Position numbers and translations under genes: made by a program
The notes under the pieces: generated by a model
Told to the model about the DNA's origin: nothing
Seen by the model: the letters and a program-made list of their open reading frames with translations, nothing else
Databases searched by the model: none
Source of the DNA: an uncultured Roseburia sp.
GTDB lineage: Bacteria; Bacillota; Clostridia; Lachnospirales; Lachnospiraceae
Assembly (NCBI GenBank): GCA_947644305.1
Contig: CANRYS010000007.1
Span: 1 to 64,000 of the forward strand
DNA length: 64,000 nt
Direction of reading: 5' to 3'
Shown here: one piece after another, positions 62,075 to 64,000 of the stretch
How the letters are laid out: each line of letters opens with the position of its first letter
How positions within the stretch are numbered: position 1 is the first letter of the stretch

Positions 62075-62698
62075 ATGAATCTGAATTTTGAAGAAGAGAT
62101 CAAGAAAAATAATAGAAAAAAGATAGTAAAAGAATGCCTGATCTGGCTAATCGAGATCATCGTTGTTATCTTAGTGGCATTTTTGATCGTGAATGTATGT
62201 TTTAGGAGGACGAGCACAATTGGTTCTGCCATGGAGCCGACGCTGTATAATGGCGAAGAGGTGATTTTGAATACAAAAGCATATCTTATCTTTTCGCCGG
62301 GACGGGAAGATGTGATTGCTTTTTATGATAAAGAGGATGTAGACAGTGATGGGGAGGAACCTTTGCTTACCTTCCGACGTGTCATCGGATTACCGGGAGA
62401 AAAGGTGCAGATCGCAGAGGGAAAGATCTGGATTGACGGAAAAGAATGGAAGGAAAAATATACGTATCTGCCAATCGCTGCTACTGGAATTGCAGAACAG
62501 GAAATTACATTGGGAGAAGATGAGTATTTTGTCCTGTGTGATTCGCGGGTGGATACAAATGACAGCAGAAATGCGGCGTTTGGAAATGTGAAGAGATCTC
62601 AGATTGTGGGAAAGGTTTCCTTTAAATACAAACCATTTTCCAGAGTGACAGGTCCGGACAGCAAAGCGTACGAAACAGAAAAACCAAAGGAGAAGTGA
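62075..62698 (+). CDS. signal peptidase I homologue lacking both catalytic residues
   Basis: About 207 residues from MNLNFEEEIKKNN (upstream in-frame ATG at 62018 lies in the hairpin). One membrane anchor (about 22-42), then the S26 protease fold: STIGSAMEPTLYNGEEV near 47-63, SPGREDVIAFYD, LLTFRRVIGLPGEKVQIAEGKIWIDG near 97-122, and the EDEYFVLCDSRVDTNDSRNAAFGNVKRSQIVGKV box. In active enzymes the residue before Met is Ser (SMEPT) and the dyad Lys stands in KRVIGLPG; here these are Ala (AMEPT) and Arg (RRVIGLPG). All else, including the SRN box, is intact and the frame is open. So it is probably a non-catalytic paralogue kept for another role. Confidence 0.88.
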   Translation: MNLNFEEEIKKNNRKKIVKECLIWLIEIIVVILVAFLIVNVCFRRTSTIGSAMEPTLYNGEEVILNTKAYLIFSPGREDVIAFYDKEDVDSDGEEPLLTFRRVIGLPGEKVQIAEGKIWIDGKEWKEKYTYLPIAATGIAEQEITLGEDEYFVLCDSRVDTNDSRNAAFGNVKRSQIVGKVSFKYKPFSRVTGPDSKAYETEKPKEK

Positions 62699-62702
62699 GA
62701 TT

Positions 62703-63554
62703 ATGCATTTTCAATGGTATCCAGGTCATATGACAAAGGCAAAGAGAGCAATGCAGGAGGATATCCGGCTGATCGATGTGGTGATCGAACTAGTGGATGC
62801 CAGGATTCCTCTCAGCAGTAAGAACCCTGATATCGATACTCTTGCAAATGGAAAATCAAGAATCCTGCTCTTAAACAAGGCGGATATGGCAGACGACAGA
62901 GTCACGCAGGACTGGAAAAATTATTACGAATCAAAAGGGTATTTTGTCATAGCGGTAAATTCGACTAAAAGAAATGAATTAAAGGCTGTGAACCAATTGA
63001 TTCAGAAGGCATGTAAGGAAAAAATAGAGAGGGACCGCAAAAGAGGAATTCTCAACCGTCCGATCCGGGCGATGATCGTCGGGATTCCCAATGTAGGAAA
63101 GTCGACGTTTATCAACAGCTTTGCGGGCAGAGCCTGTACGAAAACCGGCAATCGGCCGGGAGTGACGAAGGGAAAACAATGGATACGTCTGAATAAGCAG
63201 GTAGAACTGCTGGATACGCCGGGAATCCTGTGGCCCAAATTTGAGGATCAGACGGTGGGACTTCGTCTGGCATTTATCGGTTCCATAAAAGATGAACTGT
63301 TACAGAGGGTTGAGATTTCCCTAGATTTTATCGATTTTATGCTGGAACGATATCCGGGGAAACTGGCAGAGTTTTATGGAAGAAAAGAAGAGGGAACGGA
63401 TGTAGAGATCCTAAAGGGCATTGGAGAGATAAGAAAATGTCTGAAAAAGGGAGAAGAGGTGGATCTGGAAAAGACGGCGGCACTTCTTCTGGATGATTTT
63501 CGTAATGCCCGACTGGGAAGGATTTCCCTGGAATTTCCAGAATTGGAAGGATAG
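62703..63554 (+). CDS. rbgA: ribosome biogenesis GTPase RbgA (YlqF)
   Basis: Circularly permuted GTPase needed for late 50S assembly. 283 residues. N-terminal HFQWYPGHMTKAKRAMQEDI and DVVIELVDARIPLSSKNPDI; G4 LLNKADMAD near 58-66 comes before G1 GIPNVGKSTFIN near 124-135, then G2 region KTGNRPGVTKGKQW and G3 LDTPGILWP near 165-173. C-terminal ANTAR-like helical domain. Four bases after the signal peptidase homologue, in one operon with rplS. Confidence 0.97.
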   Translation: MHFQWYPGHMTKAKRAMQEDIRLIDVVIELVDARIPLSSKNPDIDTLANGKSRILLLNKADMADDRVTQDWKNYYESKGYFVIAVNSTKRNELKAVNQLIQKACKEKIERDRKRGILNRPIRAMIVGIPNVGKSTFINSFAGRACTKTGNRPGVTKGKQWIRLNKQVELLDTPGILWPKFEDQTVGLRLAFIGSIKDELLQRVEISLDFIDFMLERYPGKLAEFYGRKEEGTDVEILKGIGEIRKCLKKGEEVDLEKTAALLLDDFRNARLGRISLEFPELEG

Positions 63555-63578
63555 ATTGGAACTACGGGAGTTGAGAAA

Positions 63579-64000
63579 ATGGATGATAACAGAACAGTGA
63601 GTGAAGAAATTGAGGAAAGTTTACGGATATGTGAGGAGCTGTTAAGTCAAAATCTGAATTTTGTACCGGAGAAACCTCCATTTTTAGAGGAATTGCAAGA
63701 GACGGAAAAACTTCAATTAGCAGAAGATCTGGAAGAGTTAGAAAAGGTGGAACCAGAGAAAAAGCCAGAGCCAATTTCAGAACCAGAACAATATGAGACC
63801 GTGCAGCCACTTTGGAGAGGGGAGGAGTTCCAAAAGCAGCCCGCGGAGCAGGATGTGGGGGAAAAGCCGGAGAAGAAAGAGCACGGCATAAGGAGGACCA
63901 TAATCTGCATTCTGGTCTGTGCCGTGATCGCAGTGACCGCTGCTATCCTGATTTCCAGCTTTGTGGCAAACTATACGACGGTGGAAGGAAGTTCCATGGA
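63579..64000 (+). CDS. lepB: signal peptidase I, 5' part (runs off the window)
   Basis: The first 140 codons of a second signal peptidase I. ATG 63579 follows CGGGAG. An unusual acidic, Glu/Pro-rich cytosolic region of about 100 residues comes first, then RRT and a membrane helix (ICILVCAVIAVTAAILISSFVAN), then YTTVEGSSM at the very edge. The residue before Met is Ser, so unlike its paralogue at 62075 this copy keeps the nucleophile motif. The Lys motif lies beyond the window. Confidence 0.85.
   Translation, partial: MDDNRTVSEEIEESLRICEELLSQNLNFVPEKPPFLEELQETEKLQLAEDLEELEKVEPEKKPEPISEPEQYETVQPLWRGEEFQKQPAEQDVGEKPEKKEHGIRRTIICILVCAVIAVTAAILISSFVANYTTVEGSSM

Noticed and set aside
1-64000. CRISPR arrays, tRNA or rRNA genes, prophage or transposase genes
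   Set aside because: No regularly spaced repeats, no cloverleaf or rRNA-like segments, and no integrase, transposase or phage structural gene was seen.

Overview
The window is about 64 kb of chromosome from an anaerobic, Gram-positive Clostridia-type bacterium, most likely a Lachnospiraceae gut or rumen commensal. This rests on gene order and content: rpsO-pnp, tepA-ftsK/spoIIIE, cmk-ispH-rpsA, plsX-rnc-smc-ftsY and rplS-lepB-rbgA blocks, a [FeFe]-hydrogenase maturase (HydF), a GerMN lipoprotein, strong AGGAGG-type ribosome binding sites, and a secreted GH115 xylan glucuronidase. Most of the DNA is moderate in GC. Two stretches are clearly AT-rich (about 17.75-18.42 kb and 57.72-60.48 kb) and look acquired. 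No rRNA, tRNA, CRISPR array, transposase or phage gene was seen.

Layout. 0-9.4 kb: rpsO, a NUDIX hydrolase, pnp behind a large leader hairpin, a nitrilase-family amidase, the ClpP-like TepA, the FtsK/SpoIIIE DNA pump, and two tandem ATP-grasp ligases. 9.4-17.6 kb: formate-THF ligase, bioY-bioB under a compact BirA-type control region, a beta-carbonic anhydrase, pyrBI on the minus strand, and an aconitase-superfamily hydratase. 17.6-28.6 kb (accessory): an AT-rich histidine phosphatase, a two-domain polyphosphate phosphotransferase, GH115, a BlaI/M56 signalling pair with a downstream hypothetical, and DUF4317 with ogt on the minus strand. 28.6-41 kb: hydF, a small ferredoxin, a short RelA-type synthetase, folD-rimO-pgsA-cinA(C)-GerMN, a flavoprotein, cmk-ispH-rpsA, and cheR. 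40-51 kb: plsX behind an unclassified three-way-junction leader, then rnc, smc, ftsY, ilvA and hisZ-hisG-hisD. 51-57.6 kb (accessory): a TetR regulator divergent from an SCP2 / hydrolase / condensation-domain / carrier-protein / AMP-ligase cluster, then an AIM24 protein. 57.7-61.5 kb (accessory): a large secreted multi-domain subtilase coupled to a leucine-rich-repeat protein. 61.5-64 kb: rplS, a signal peptidase I homologue without its catalytic residues, rbgA, and the start of a second signal peptidase I with the normal serine.

Best candidates for something new: (1) the TetR-controlled stand-alone condensation/carrier/ligase cluster with twin operators; (2) the signal-peptide/two-CBM2-like/S8/phospholipase-C-like fusion with its coupled LRR partner; (3) the signal peptidase paralogue with both catalytic residues changed; (4) the structured RNA upstream of plsX; (5) the bioY control region, where a terminator arm, a BirA-type operator and a -35 box share the same bases; (6) a slippery heptamer at the ispH/rpsA overlap that would give an IspH-S1 fusion by a -1 shift. 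Start sites were chosen by Shine-Dalgarno position and family N-termini. All family assignments come from reading motifs by eye, with no database search.
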